64,000 nt of DNA, taken from NCBI GenBank assembly GCA_014800795.1, contig JAAVFL010000034.1, forward strand, positions 36,285-100,284. Direction: 5' to 3'. The position numbers and the translations under genes were made by a program. Positions within the stretch are counted from its first letter, which is position 1; every line of letters starts with the position of its first letter. Shown here piece by piece: positions 1 through 8,693 of this stretch. This DNA comes from Bacteroidales bacterium (lineage in GTDB: Bacteria > Bacteroidota > Bacteroidia > Bacteroidales > Muribaculaceae). The notes beneath the pieces were generated by a model. It made no database searches. It had not been told where the DNA came from and saw nothing but the letters and a program-made list of their open reading frames with translations.

Positions 1-988
1 TATAGCCGAAGGCTTTGAGCTTGTTCTCGCGGTTGCGCCAGTTCGGCTCCACTTTTACGTGAAGTTCAAGATATACGCTCTTGTCGAAGAATTTTTCGAT
101 ATCCTTGCGTGCTGCGGTGCCCACTTTCTTTAACATGGAGCCTGCTTTGCCGATGAGGATGCCTTTCTGGCTGTCGCGCTCAACGAAGATTGTGGCCATG
201 ATGTGGATTGACCGTTCGCTTTCCTCGAATTTCTCTACTATGACTTCCACGCTGTATGGAATCTCTTTCTCATAGTTGGTAAGTATCTTCTCGCGGATGA
301 TCTCGGTGACGAAGAAGCGCGCCGGCTTGTCGGTGAGGGCATCCTTCCCGAAGTAAGGGGGAGAGGGGGGGAGCAGTTCCACGATGCGGGCCATCAGGTT
401 TACGACATTGAAGTGTTCCTTGGCCGACAGAGGGAAGACCTCGGCGTTAGGAAGCAACTCTTTCCAGCGGGCCACAAGTACATCAAGCTCACCGTTATTC
501 TTAAGAAGATCGATTTTGTTGATTACCAGGAGTACAGGGATGGTTTCCTTCGCCACACGCGCCACGAAGTCGGCGTTCTTTGTCGGATCTTCCACTACAT
601 CGGTGACGTAAAGAAGGATATCCGCGTCAGTCAATGCACCCTGGGCATAGCTCAGCATGCTTTCCTGAAGTTTGTAGTTGGGCTTGAGAACTCCGGGGGT
701 ATCAGAAAATACGATCTGGTAATCTGGTGTGTTTACGATGCCGGTGATGCGGTGGCGGGTTGTCTGGGCTTTGGAGGTGATGATGCTCACGCGTTCACCT
801 ACAAGATCGTTCATAAGTGTCGATTTGCCCACATTCGGGTTGCCTACGATGTTCACGAAACCGGCCTTATGGTTTTTCGCCGGTTCTACAGGGCATTCAA
901 CTCTGTCTGTCGCCTCGGCAAAAAGTTTTTCGGTTTCCTGACGTTCGTTCTGTTCATCTATGATTTCATTGTTGATTTTATCGCTCAT
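1..988 (-). CDS. era: GTPase Era, 3' end cut by the window edge
   Basis: Era is a GTPase that binds 16S rRNA and helps mature the 30S subunit. Read on the minus strand, the frame shows the G1 loop GNPNVGKST, the DTPG switch II motif, NKID (G4) and a C-terminal KH domain with GKAGSMLKKVGTAARKDIE. The visible frame runs to KAFGY, which is about where Era proteins end, so only the stop codon or a few residues are missing. The only in-frame ATG before the G domain is at 988. It adds an acidic tail of about 40 residues before KAGFVNIVGN, where many homologues start almost directly. It follows fabH on the same strand with a hairpin between them. Confidence 0.95.
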   Translation of the reverse strand, partial: MSDKINNEIIDEQNERQETEKLFAEATDRVECPVEPAKNHKAGFVNIVGNPNVGKSTLMNDLVGERVSIITSKAQTTRHRITGIVNTPDYQIVFSDTPGVLKPNYKLQESMLSYAQGALTDADILLYVTDVVEDPTKNADFVARVAKETIPVLLVINKIDLLKNNGELDVLVARWKELLPNAEVFPLSAKEHFNVVNLMARIVELLPPSPPYFGKDALTDKPARFFVTEIIREKILTNYEKEIPYSVEVIVEKFEESERSIHIMATIFVERDSQKGILIGKAGSMLKKVGTAARKDIEKFFDKSVYLELHVKVEPNWRNRENKLKAFGY

Positions 989-1036
989 GATGTTGGGATA
1001 TTCGTTGTTAGTTATTTCTTGTTTCTTATAATAAAC

Positions 1037-1065
1037 AAAAATAGCACCTGAAAAGATGCTATTTT
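1037..1065 (-). terminator. Hairpin between fabH and era
   Basis: Inverted repeat AAAATAGCA / TGCTATTTT with a 10-11 base loop. On the minus strand the right arm runs into TTTTTGTTT, so it looks like a weak rho-independent terminator or attenuator after fabH. Era could still be reached by read-through. Confidence 0.5.
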
Positions 1066-1121
1066 CTTGTTTTTTTTCAATTGTGCATGGCGCGCAGCGG
1101 CAGTTTGTCGCTGTGTGTCAA

Positions 1122-2105
1122 TTACATATCCCAAACCAGAAGCATTGAGCCCCAGGTGAAGCCTGCGCCGAAAGCCGTCAGCAGAATCTTGTCGCCCTTT
1201 TTCAGACGGTCTTTATATTCGTCGAGGCAGAGGGGGATTGAGGCTGCTGAAGTATTGCCGGTGTGCTGGATGTTTACGAGTACCTTTTCATCGGGAATTC
1301 CTGCGCGGGAGCTTACAGCTTCGATGATTCGTAGGTTTGCCTGATGAGGCACGAGCCAGTCGATTGTCTCGGCGGTGAGGTTGTTGCGGTTCAGGATGTC
1401 CACAGATGCGGTGTACATGTCGGTGACTGCGTTTTTGTATACGTTGCGTCCGTCCTGGAACAGGTAGTGAAGCCCCTCGTCAAGGGTCTGTTGGGTAGTG
1501 GGCTTCGCTGAGCCGCCCCCCCACATCACCAGATGCTCAAGGCCGCGTCCGTCAACATGGAATACTGCATCAAGAACACCTACTCCGGGTTCTTCCGTCG
1601 GTTCTACCATCACGCAGGCTGCTCCGTCGCCGAACAGCGGGCAGGTGGCACGGTCGTTGTAGTTCACCATCGACGACATTTTCTCGGCGGCAACCACGAT
1701 CACTTTCTTACGCAGACCGCTTTTTACGTAGGCGGCTGCGTCTTCAAGCGCTACGATGAATCCGGCACATGCTGCCTGTATGTCGTAGGCATAGGCGTTT
1801 TTCAGACCTGCACCCTCGCATATAATCGAGCCGGTGGAGGGGAAACGGTAATCGGGGTTGGAGGTAGCGCATATCAGGAGTTCCACTTCCGAGGGATCGG
1901 TGGCGGTATCGGCGAGCAGCTTTTTTACGGCCTCGATGCCTAGATATGAAGAGCCCACATCCTTTTTGAGGATACGGCGCTCCTTTATACCTACGCGTGT
2001 GGTGATCCACTCATCGTTGGTATCAACCATTTTCGACAGCATCTCGTTGTCGAGAATGTCTTCGGGGAGATATGACGCGATGCCGGTAATCTTGGCGTTG
2101 AGCAT
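1122..2105 (-). CDS. fabH: Beta-ketoacyl-ACP synthase III
   Basis: FabH starts type II fatty acid synthesis by condensing an acyl-CoA primer with malonyl-ACP in the cytoplasm. The 327-residue length is normal. The catalytic triad is visible: Cys in AACAGFIVALEDA, His in LVPHQANLRIIEA and Asn in QHTGNTSAASIPL, plus the C-terminal glycine-rich loop FGAGFTWGSMLL. It lies downstream of yceD and rpmF and upstream of era. PlsX, often placed between rpmF and fabH in other phyla, is absent here. In branched-chain Bacteroidetes the primer may be an iso- or anteiso-acyl-CoA; that is inference. Confidence 0.96.
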   Translation of the reverse strand: MLNAKITGIASYLPEDILDNEMLSKMVDTNDEWITTRVGIKERRILKKDVGSSYLGIEAVKKLLADTATDPSEVELLICATSNPDYRFPSTGSIICEGAGLKNAYAYDIQAACAGFIVALEDAAAYVKSGLRKKVIVVAAEKMSSMVNYNDRATCPLFGDGAACVMVEPTEEPGVGVLDAVFHVDGRGLEHLVMWGGGSAKPTTQQTLDEGLHYLFQDGRNVYKNAVTDMYTASVDILNRNNLTAETIDWLVPHQANLRIIEAVSSRAGIPDEKVLVNIQHTGNTSAASIPLCLDEYKDRLKKGDKILLTAFGAGFTWGSMLLVWDM

Positions 2106-2137
2106 ATTTGTACGTGATTAGTAGGTGGTAGAAACGT

Positions 2138-2161
2138 GAAGAAACCGCCGCCGGTTTCTTC
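2138..2161 (-). other. Hairpin in the fabH leader
   Basis: Perfect 9-bp inverted repeat GAAGAAACC / GGTTTCTTC with loop gccgcc, located 32 bases upstream of the fabH start. It has no T-run after it on the minus strand. It may stabilise the fabH mRNA or be a leader structure; its role is not known. Confidence 0.5.
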
Positions 2162-2183
2162 TGGGGATGATGATGATTTAAAA

Positions 2184-2216
2184 GGCTGCCGGAGTGGGCG
2201 GATCGCCCTGGCAGCC
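2184..2216 (-). terminator. Terminator after rpmF
   Basis: On the minus strand GGCTGCC pairs with GGCAGCC around an inner GGGCG/CGCCC pairing, followed by TTTT. It sits just after the rpmF stop, so it could end most yceD-rpmF transcripts, which suits the high demand for a ribosomal protein. Confidence 0.65.
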
Positions 2217-2240
2217 CTTGTGAGATCTCAAACCGCCGGA

Positions 2241-2426
2241 TTATACGACTGCGTTCTTCTCGATGGCGATTTTACCGCGGTAGTAGCCACATTCGTTGCA
2301 GACGCAGTGATATACGTGCCATGCGCCGCAGTTGGGGCAGATTGCGAGAGTAGGCATAGCAGCCTTGTCGTGTGTACGGCGTTTTGCGGTACGGGTCTTG
2401 GATTGTCTTCTTTTAGGATGTGCCAT
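2241..2426 (-). CDS. rpmF: 50S ribosomal protein L32
   Basis: 61-residue large-subunit ribosomal protein. It begins MAHPKRRQSKTRTAKRRTH, the standard basic L32 N-terminus, and has a zinc ribbon made of CPNCG and a second Cys pair in CNECGYYRG. It follows the yceD gene, the usual partner, in a minus-strand operon driven from the promoter near 3060-3090. Confidence 0.96.
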   Translation of the reverse strand: MAHPKRRQSKTRTAKRRTHDKAAMPTLAICPNCGAWHVYHCVCNECGYYRGKIAIEKNAVV

Positions 2427-2496
2427 TGTTTTCTATCTTTTTTCTATTGTTTTATTCGTATGTTGTATCCTGATACGCAATGCGGCCAGGAGGTTA

Positions 2497-3033
2497 TTAT
2501 TCGCCGGGTTGGTCGGTCGACATGGTGTCCATTTCGTCAATCAGCTCGTCCTCGAGGTCGGCATCCTGATCGCCGGGGGCATGCGCGCGGTGCTTTTTGA
2601 GCAGCGAACTCATCGCGCGGTTACATTTCCCTAGCGGATGTACGTGCTTGATCGGTATGGCGAGCGATACGGTGTCATATATCATGTAAGCCACGTTGAG
2701 GAACGCATCCGATTCGGGAATCTCCATCAGGTCATCGGAGTCGTCGCGATAGTCATCTCCGTATTTCACATTTATATTGTATGTCGTATCTATATCAAGG
2801 GGAAGGTCGTCAAGACATCTGTCGCAAGGAACGGTCACTGTCCCTTTCATGTCGAAAGCGAGAGCATACACGTCGCGGCGATAAGTCACTGTGAGAACCA
2901 CATTGACATCGGCATCGCGAACATCGGTACTCTCCATGTTCTCGAAGAACTGCTTGTCAAGGTGATACTCAAAAGTATGCGTGCCCTCGGCGAGGTTTCG
3001 CAGGGGCAATTTGAATTGACTGAACTTTCCCAT
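2497..3033 (-). CDS. YceD/DUF177 family protein
   Basis: 178-residue DUF177 (YceD) protein, in E. coli linked to 23S rRNA accumulation and commonly co-encoded with rpmF. A CDRCLDDL Cys pair in the middle matches the family. The frame is open back to 3090, but the ATG at 3033 (MGKFSQFKLPLRNL) is preferred: homologues begin there and the promoter at 3060-3090 would leave a leader of about 20 bases, while the upstream start would lie inside that promoter. The C-terminus is acidic, as in relatives. Confidence 0.88.
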   Translation of the reverse strand: MGKFSQFKLPLRNLAEGTHTFEYHLDKQFFENMESTDVRDADVNVVLTVTYRRDVYALAFDMKGTVTVPCDRCLDDLPLDIDTTYNINVKYGDDYRDDSDDLMEIPESDAFLNVAYMIYDTVSLAIPIKHVHPLGKCNRAMSSLLKKHRAHAPGDQDADLEDELIDEMDTMSTDQPGE

Positions 3034-3059
3034 AGCTATAGTCTGCGGAAAAAACTGTG

Positions 3060-3090
3060 CAAAGGTATATATTTTCTTGTTTATTACCAA
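3060..3090 (-). promoter_or_regulatory. Bacteroidetes-type promoter of yceD-rpmF
   Basis: On the minus strand TTG (3090-3088) is followed after 20 bases by TACCTTTG (3067-3060), matching the -33/-7 pattern of the Bacteroidetes primary sigma factor. It decides the yceD start. Confidence 0.7.
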
Positions 3091-3174
3091 CTTTTCTTAG
3101 CGAAAAAAGCCATTCATTCGGGCGACTTGGCGATAAAAGCGGATAAACGCCATGTAAACAAGCCCGATGTATGG

Positions 3175-4107
3175 TCAGAAAAACGGGCGCATCAGTGTTA
3201 ATGCCCCGCGTATTCTATGGCCTGTGAGCCATGCCGTAAATGTGAAAAGGGGGCGGTAAAGCCGCGATGGCTCGTCGGTGAGTGTCTTGGCCAGGAGGTC
3301 GCGGGCAAGTGCTGCGGAACCTTCCGAGGCGTAAAGCCCGGCGAGATGCGCCATGCGGAGGCGCACCCACCTACGGTGGCGCTGAGAGCTGAGCGAGGCT
3401 GAGATAGCTTCCAGCGAACGCTCCCATTTTCCGGCTCCGCGACTGAAATCGGTTCCGGTGATGGACACCTCGCGCTGAATCACATCTACGGTGGACGCTC
3501 CCGGTAGTTTCAGCAGTCGGGGGTGAAGTTTCAGCAGACGGATGCCGAGTTCCAGGTCGTTCCATCCCTTGATAGCGTTATTCCATCCTCCTGCACGCCG
3601 CATCAGCTCTGTACGCGCGGCATAGCGTTGTGTCGACATGTTTCCGTGAATCATATGATGCCAAATGGGTGAGGATGTCCGGAATTTTCTCTTGTATTGA
3701 TGAGCGGCGCCAATAGGGTGGATCGTAACATCCCAACCTACGATGTCGGGATTTGATGCCGAGCTGAAGCCTTTCATAGCGCGCGCCACATGGCCGGGGT
3801 GCATGATGTCGTCGCTGTCGAAAAACATTACATATTCCGACTGTACTTCCTCGAGCCCGCGGTTGCGTGCGGCTGTTGCTCCGGGTTGCGCTTCGGTCAG
3901 TATGTCTATACGGAGCGTATCTGTCTCAGCTCTCTGTTTCCAGTCTTCCACAACGGCGGGTGTGTCGTCGGTCGACCCGTTGTCAACGACGATCACTCTC
4001 AGCGGCCGGTATGTCTGGGACTCTACGCTGCGGAGTGTGTCGCCTACAATTCCGGCACGGTTGTGTACCGGAATTACAATGGTGATTGGAAAATCGGTTG
4101 ATTCCAT
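3175..4107 (-). CDS. Family 2 glycosyltransferase
   Basis: 310-residue GT2 enzyme. The N-terminal GT-A domain starts with ITIVIPVHNRAG and carries VDNGSTDD and the metal-binding FDSDD motif near residue 97. Residues after about 230 form a basic C-terminal region without a clear family. It should transfer a sugar from a nucleotide donor to a lipid-linked or surface glycan. It is the last gene of a three-gene glycosyltransferase run on the minus strand, 33 bases after the ATP-grasp/GT2 fusion. Donor and acceptor cannot be told from the sequence. Confidence 0.9.
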   Translation of the reverse strand: MESTDFPITIVIPVHNRAGIVGDTLRSVESQTYRPLRVIVVDNGSTDDTPAVVEDWKQRAETDTLRIDILTEAQPGATAARNRGLEEVQSEYVMFFDSDDIMHPGHVARAMKGFSSASNPDIVGWDVTIHPIGAAHQYKRKFRTSSPIWHHMIHGNMSTQRYAARTELMRRAGGWNNAIKGWNDLELGIRLLKLHPRLLKLPGASTVDVIQREVSITGTDFSRGAGKWERSLEAISASLSSQRHRRWVRLRMAHLAGLYASEGSAALARDLLAKTLTDEPSRLYRPLFTFTAWLTGHRIRGALTLMRPFF

Positions 4108-4140
4108 AGCTCGTGGGGTGGTTGGCTCGGACGGGAGTTG

Positions 4141-5913
4141 TCAGACTTTCAGATGGCGCATGCCGTAGATGGCGCCTTTCACCATCTCCCGTACAGCTCT
4201 GAGGAAGGGGGCGCGTCCGGCGCGGCTCATGTGCATGGCTGCGGCTGTTATGGCGACGGGCCATAGCAGGGGGCGGCGCAGGGCTATCAACGCTCCGTTG
4301 GCGCGAATCACCCCGTTGTCGTTTACTTTCCTGCCACCTGTCGCTACTCCGTGATGGGTAGTGATCTCGATCGGGAAATAATGGCCGCGATACCCTCGCG
4401 AGGCAGCCTGCATCAGAAAGAAATCTTCCTCTCCGGCGCTCAGATACGGCGCCCCGATGCCGAGCAGCGGGTTGAAGGTCAGGGCATCGGCTCCGGTGAT
4501 TATCTTGCGTCTGAAAGCGATTTCAATACTTGCCGGTACATATCCCTTAGGTAAATCCTCAAATGGCATATCCCGCTCCGGATAGCGTTTAAGGGCAGGC
4601 GTACGGTAGCGGAACGAGGCTATGTCTACTGCGGGATTATCGCAGAACGTATTGATAACAGCCAGAAGTTGTCCGGATGTGTATGAAAGGTCGTCGTCGG
4701 CTATTAATATGATTTCTCCGCGGGCACGGCTTAAGGCGCTGTTACGGTTATGGCTCAGACCTATTGTAGGGGTTCGCACCACTCTGATGTCCTCTCTCTG
4801 CAGCGATTGAGGCACCGGCGCATCCTCGTGCTTCTGCCACGACACCACATATTCCACTCCTTCCACCTCAGGGAGCTGCATGGCGGCAACTCTGTCTATC
4901 CCCTCCTTTCCAATGGTGGAAATGGTCACGCTTAACGTGGGGGCAGCGGACGCGGGTGACAGGCTTATACGGTCGGCGATATATTGTAATGCGGTGTCGG
5001 ATATGGAGGGAATACGCTTGAGGGCGGCGGGTGTGAAGGTAAACTCTCCGAAACGCACTTGCCCATGGTCGTCGTAAAGATCAAGCCTTACGAAAGGCAT
5101 ACCTGCCGACAGGTCGCGGCATATGGCTTTCATTTTCTCGAATGATGCCGGACAGGGTATATCCTTTGCGCCGGCGGCATATTCAGGCTCCATCCATTCG
5201 TCGTGGCGTTTCCAGTCCATGTCGTACATCGTAACTCTCTTCGTGTCGGGCCCGTTGTAGTTGCGGTCGGTGCATACCCGACACATCATAGGTTCCCCGT
5301 TTACGCAGAAAAATTTGTAGTCGGGAACTCCCGCCGAGAAGTCCGGTTCGGTCATTATCTTCTCTGCGAATATACATGGATTGATAAGCGCATATTGCGT
5401 CTCGGCATTATAGGCTCCGTAGACCCGGCTCATCGAGCGGGCAAGCTGCCGGCGTATCTTTTTCAGCGGAGCGCTTTTCTTGTCTGTTATTATGAAAAGG
5501 TCGCTGCACCCGTTGTTGGGTTTTATTACGAAAGCATCGGGTAGAGTGTTGAAATCTATGTCGTCGGCCGATTCCCATTGTCCGAGCAGCGGTATGAGTA
5601 TATCGCCATGTCCCTTATCGGCGACATAGCTGCGCGCCTTGAATTTATCGGCGAGAATAGACCAATAGGATATGTCGGTATTGAATTGAATCCATCTTAT
5701 TTTTTCGGCGAAAAGCGTAGGGCGCTCCCAATCGATAGGGCGGCCGTAGGCTTTCTGGAAAAGTTCTTCGGCGCGCTTGCGGGGGTTCTTCGCATAGTGT
5801 CTGCCGGCAATACGCTCCTTGAACTGCAACAGAGGAAGATGGATGTTTTTTTTCAGAGCCATCTTAATGGTGCCTCCCGACAGACGGGCGTTTGACGATG
5901 AGTTCTTTTTCAT
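4141..5913 (-). CDS. TupA-like ATP-grasp domain fused to a GT2 glycosyltransferase
   Basis: 590-residue protein with two parts. Residues about 30-318 resemble TupA-like ATP-grasp proteins of polysaccharide clusters: FVIKPNNGCSD carries a likely ATP-binding lysine (K131), and RLDLY (276-280) with FGEFTFTP (E290) gives the metal-binding side. Residues about 325-590 are a second domain with GT2 features: TLSVTISTIGK, a nucleotide-sugar region ending in IADDDLSY (D405-D407), and a late HHGVATGG segment. The linker is SPASAAP. TupA was first linked to teichuronopeptide synthesis; the substrate here is unknown. The ATG at 5913 overlaps the stop of the upstream glycosyltransferase by 4 bases, so translation is probably coupled. 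An alternative start is Met18. Confidence 0.82.
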   Translation of the reverse strand: MKKNSSSNARLSGGTIKMALKKNIHLPLLQFKERIAGRHYAKNPRKRAEELFQKAYGRPIDWERPTLFAEKIRWIQFNTDISYWSILADKFKARSYVADKGHGDILIPLLGQWESADDIDFNTLPDAFVIKPNNGCSDLFIITDKKSAPLKKIRRQLARSMSRVYGAYNAETQYALINPCIFAEKIMTEPDFSAGVPDYKFFCVNGEPMMCRVCTDRNYNGPDTKRVTMYDMDWKRHDEWMEPEYAAGAKDIPCPASFEKMKAICRDLSAGMPFVRLDLYDDHGQVRFGEFTFTPAALKRIPSISDTALQYIADRISLSPASAAPTLSVTISTIGKEGIDRVAAMQLPEVEGVEYVVSWQKHEDAPVPQSLQREDIRVVRTPTIGLSHNRNSALSRARGEIILIADDDLSYTSGQLLAVINTFCDNPAVDIASFRYRTPALKRYPERDMPFEDLPKGYVPASIEIAFRRKIITGADALTFNPLLGIGAPYLSAGEEDFFLMQAASRGYRGHYFPIEITTHHGVATGGRKVNDNGVIRANGALIALRRPLLWPVAITAAAMHMSRAGRAPFLRAVREMVKGAIYGMRHLKV

Positions 5914-7061
5914 GGCTTGGGAGTGGAGAATTGATTTTTCAGTTCGAGGCGTCTCTGCCAGAAGTCGGCGAATCGGGCGGCTACAACGGGAGCGGCATTG
6001 TGTTTTTTCACAAATTCGCGTCCTTCGAGCCCACGGCGGCGCAATTCGCCCGGAGGGGAGGTTATGATTTGTTCGAACATGGATGTCATGCTCTCCGTGT
6101 CCAGCGGGCTGTTGAATATAGGGTGCAGCCGGTTCTCGCCGATGAAGTTGTAGAATTCAGGCTCCGCTCCGCTGACCGCACATTGTCCTTTCGCCATGGC
6201 CAGCAGGGCATTCGTGGCGGGGGTGTAGCTGTATGCCTGATCGATAACGACATGTGCCTGCGACAGAAGTTCGATGTACTCTTTATACGGACGGTTTTCT
6301 ACGATTATGAGTTCTGCTTTTTCGGGATGGCGTTCGATGGCGCGGCGTGCGGCGAGTTCAAGGCGGTCTGTCCCTTTTGCAGCGAGGCGTCCTTTGTGTC
6401 GTCCGAGAAAAAAACGCACTTTTTCTGGGCGTTCCGGGATTTCCGACAGTGTCAGTTCGTTCATGTCGATCGGAATTCCTCCGTAAGCGGTTTTCGCTTC
6501 CGGCAACCAGCGGCGTGCTGAAAGCAGATATTCATAGAGTACAGCCACAGCGCCGTCCACATTGTTGTAGATGTGGCGGCAATGGGCGGTCATAGCCTCT
6601 CCGGTCCAGGTTGTGACGCGGTCGGGATTTTCGATGACCATTGGCGACGGTTTTCCCAAATGCATGTATTCGGAATATCGGAGTGATCCGTCAGGGTCGA
6701 GACATTCCTCCACATATGGCGTATCGGTTCCAAGAGCGGTAAGAAATATGCTCCGGTTATTGCGCCTGATGATATCGAATATCCTGCGTACACGTCCGGG
6801 ACGCAGGCTGAGGAATATCGGATTATGAATCGCTACTACATCAAAATCTCTAAAGCGGGTGGCCGTCAGTCGCAGGGATCGGAGATATAATCCCGCTCCT
6901 CCCGTCGGCCCTGCAAAATGTCTCGACAGGTCTATGTCGCGCTCGGTCTGCATCCACCGGGTTCCGTCGGAGGCAACTGTCACCTCATGCCCCAGGTCGC
7001 GCAGACCTATGGCAAGAGTGCGGTGGCAGTTGCTTGCGTCTCCGAGGAGAAGTATTTTCAT
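5910..7061 (-). CDS. Glycosyltransferase, GT4-like (GT-B fold)
   Basis: 383-residue protein beginning MKILLLGDASNCHRTLAIGLRDLGHEV, the N-terminal Rossmann start of GT-B glycosyltransferases. The C-terminal half has FLGRHKGRLAAKGTDRLELA and a donor-site region AYSYTPATNALLAMAKGQ ending in EPEFYN, resembling family 4 enzymes although the usual EGFG-type motif is altered. It is the first gene of the glycan-assembly run and overlaps the fusion gene by 4 bases. It has no signal peptide or membrane segment, so it should act at the cytoplasmic face of the membrane. Confidence 0.82.
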   Translation of the reverse strand: MKILLLGDASNCHRTLAIGLRDLGHEVTVASDGTRWMQTERDIDLSRHFAGPTGGAGLYLRSLRLTATRFRDFDVVAIHNPIFLSLRPGRVRRIFDIIRRNNRSIFLTALGTDTPYVEECLDPDGSLRYSEYMHLGKPSPMVIENPDRVTTWTGEAMTAHCRHIYNNVDGAVAVLYEYLLSARRWLPEAKTAYGGIPIDMNELTLSEIPERPEKVRFFLGRHKGRLAAKGTDRLELAARRAIERHPEKAELIIVENRPYKEYIELLSQAHVVIDQAYSYTPATNALLAMAKGQCAVSGAEPEFYNFIGENRLHPIFNSPLDTESMTSMFEQIITSPPGELRRRGLEGREFVKKHNAAPVVAARFADFWQRRLELKNQFSTPKP

Positions 7062-7103
7062 TTTGGGGAACTTGCGTTTTTTTCGGGCTGTAGCGGTGTC
7101 TGA

Positions 7104-8216
7104 TTAAAGATAGCGGCGCACTATGGCGTCGAGACCGGTTATGTCGTTGACGCGTTCCACCAGTTCGCCCTGTCGGTTGATGACGAATGTGGCGGGAAGA
7201 TCAGTGACGTTGTATTTCAACAGTGTCCGTGCCCCGTTTTTGGGGGAATTGTAGACGGCGGTCCAAGGAATGTTCGCAGCTGCCTGACGCCATGCGAATT
7301 CATCGTTGTCGACCGAGACCTGATATATTTCGAGACCCGAATCCTTGTAGGCGTCATATACCTTTGCGAGTTCAAGGTTAAGAGCTGGTGATACATCGGC
7401 CGTATAAGCAGTGAAGTTGAGTACCACGACTTTCCCTTTCGAGGCTTCCTCGCTGAGGCTGCGCTCTGTACCTGAGGGGTCAAGCAATGATATTTCCGGA
7501 AGCACCATTTCGGTGGCTACGATGGTGTCGGTAGGTACGATGGACCGGTGTCCGCGGCGATGCTGCATGAACACTGTGCTGAGATATTCGGTTCGCGGGT
7601 CGGTAGGGCGCTGCTCTACATAGGCGTTTGCGACGGCTCCGATAACCCTAAGGTCTGCGCGATCCTCGGGATTGAATAATTGGGTGTTGCCTACTTTGCG
7701 GAAGATAGTGTAGTAAGCGACCACACCGGCAGGATCGCCGAGAATCTGGTTGGCGAGAGCGCGTTTCAGGTCGGCGTCGGTTGCTACGGCGCGTTCGCCA
7801 CGTGTCGCAACGGCTTTCTTTATAATGTCGTTGACAGCCTGCATGCGTTCGGCAGAAGCCGAACCGGAAAGTGTGGAGGTGTTACCGAATCCGGTGGCAT
7901 TACCGGTGATAGTCACGGTCTCGGTGCTGTCGATCGGAAAGTAGATCGACTGGTTACCGAGAGTGAGGCGGTATATTTCCGGGTGTCCCGACGGGGTCTG
8001 AGCTACTTTGAAGCGACCTTCCTTATCGATGGTGACGGTGTCGACCGCATACCATTGTCCGTAACGGTTGGAGGCTTCGAGTATCAGCTCTTTTCCTTCG
8101 CCTCCGGCGATAGTGCCTTCAGCTTTCCATTTACTACTCTGCGAGCAGGATACTGTGGCGGCAGCCACGAAGCTGAGCGCGATGATTGCCGGGATATGTT
8201 TGATTTTATGACTCAT
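7104..8216 (-). CDS. DUF4369/TlpA-like lipoprotein lacking the CxxC pair
   Basis: 370-residue predicted lipoprotein. The signal peptide ends in the lipobox VSC at Cys24. Residues 28-125 resemble the DUF4369 beta domain that precedes thioredoxin domains in Bacteroidetes. Residues 238-370 follow the AhpC/TlpA thioredoxin fold: GKVVVLNFTA, a helix, QVSVDNDEF, and the cis-proline region NVTDLPATFVI. Where TlpA proteins have WCxxC this protein reads AYTADVSPALN (270-280). The only cysteine in the whole protein is the lipidated one, so it cannot be a dithiol oxidoreductase. It could bind a partner or be a structural relic. It lies between hit and the glycosyltransferases. Confidence 0.85.
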   Translation of the reverse strand: MSHKIKHIPAIIALSFVAAATVSCSQSSKWKAEGTIAGGEGKELILEASNRYGQWYAVDTVTIDKEGRFKVAQTPSGHPEIYRLTLGNQSIYFPIDSTETVTITGNATGFGNTSTLSGSASAERMQAVNDIIKKAVATRGERAVATDADLKRALANQILGDPAGVVAYYTIFRKVGNTQLFNPEDRADLRVIGAVANAYVEQRPTDPRTEYLSTVFMQHRRGHRSIVPTDTIVATEMVLPEISLLDPSGTERSLSEEASKGKVVVLNFTAYTADVSPALNLELAKVYDAYKDSGLEIYQVSVDNDEFAWRQAAANIPWTAVYNSPKNGARTLLKYNVTDLPATFVINRQGELVERVNDITGLDAIVRRYL

Positions 8217-8246
8217 GGTTCACTGGGGAGGGAGTGGGGATTGAAA

Positions 8247-8642
8247 TTATTCGAATTCGGATGCGATGGAAGCGGCGATCTTTTCCATCTCATCGGCGGG
8301 GAGCGTGAGCTTTTCTCCGCAGAAGTTCATATCGGAGCCGGTGTTCATCGGAACGAGATGTACGTGGGTGTGGGGAACGTCCAGACCGATTACCGTCACA
8401 CCTACTTTTGTGCAGGGAATCGCTTTTCTGATAGCTTTAGCGACGCGTTTTGCGAAGAGCATCAGTCCGGTATAATCCTCGTCGGTAAGGTCGAAGATAT
8501 AATCAACCTCTTTTTTGGGGATTACGAGAACATGACCCGGATGAACGGGGTTTATGTCGAGAAAGGCGAAGTAGCGGTCATCTTCCGCAACTTTGTATGA
8601 GGGTATTTCGCCGGCTGCAATGCGTGAGAATATAGATGCCAT
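8247..8642 (-). CDS. HIT family nucleotide-binding protein
   Basis: 131-residue histidine triad protein. The active-site motif is HTHVHLVP (HxHxH) near residue 97, preceded by the family start SIFSRIAAGEIPSYKVAEDD and DINPVHPGHVLVIPKKE. Such proteins hydrolyse AMP- or adenosine-linked phosphoramidates or dinucleotides in the cytoplasm. It sits 51 bases downstream of greA, a common Bacteroidetes pairing. Confidence 0.94.
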   Translation of the reverse strand: MASIFSRIAAGEIPSYKVAEDDRYFAFLDINPVHPGHVLVIPKKEVDYIFDLTDEDYTGLMLFAKRVAKAIRKAIPCTKVGVTVIGLDVPHTHVHLVPMNTGSDMNFCGEKLTLPADEMEKIAASIASEFE

Positions 8643-8693
8643 GTGGTGGTTGAACAGCGTGGTTGTGGTTAGTGTGATCTGCGAGCGGGGAGA

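Noticed and set aside
7680..8600. Open frame of 306 codons on the plus strand across two minus-strand genes
   Set aside because: It spans the lipoprotein and HIT genes, both well supported; no family pattern.
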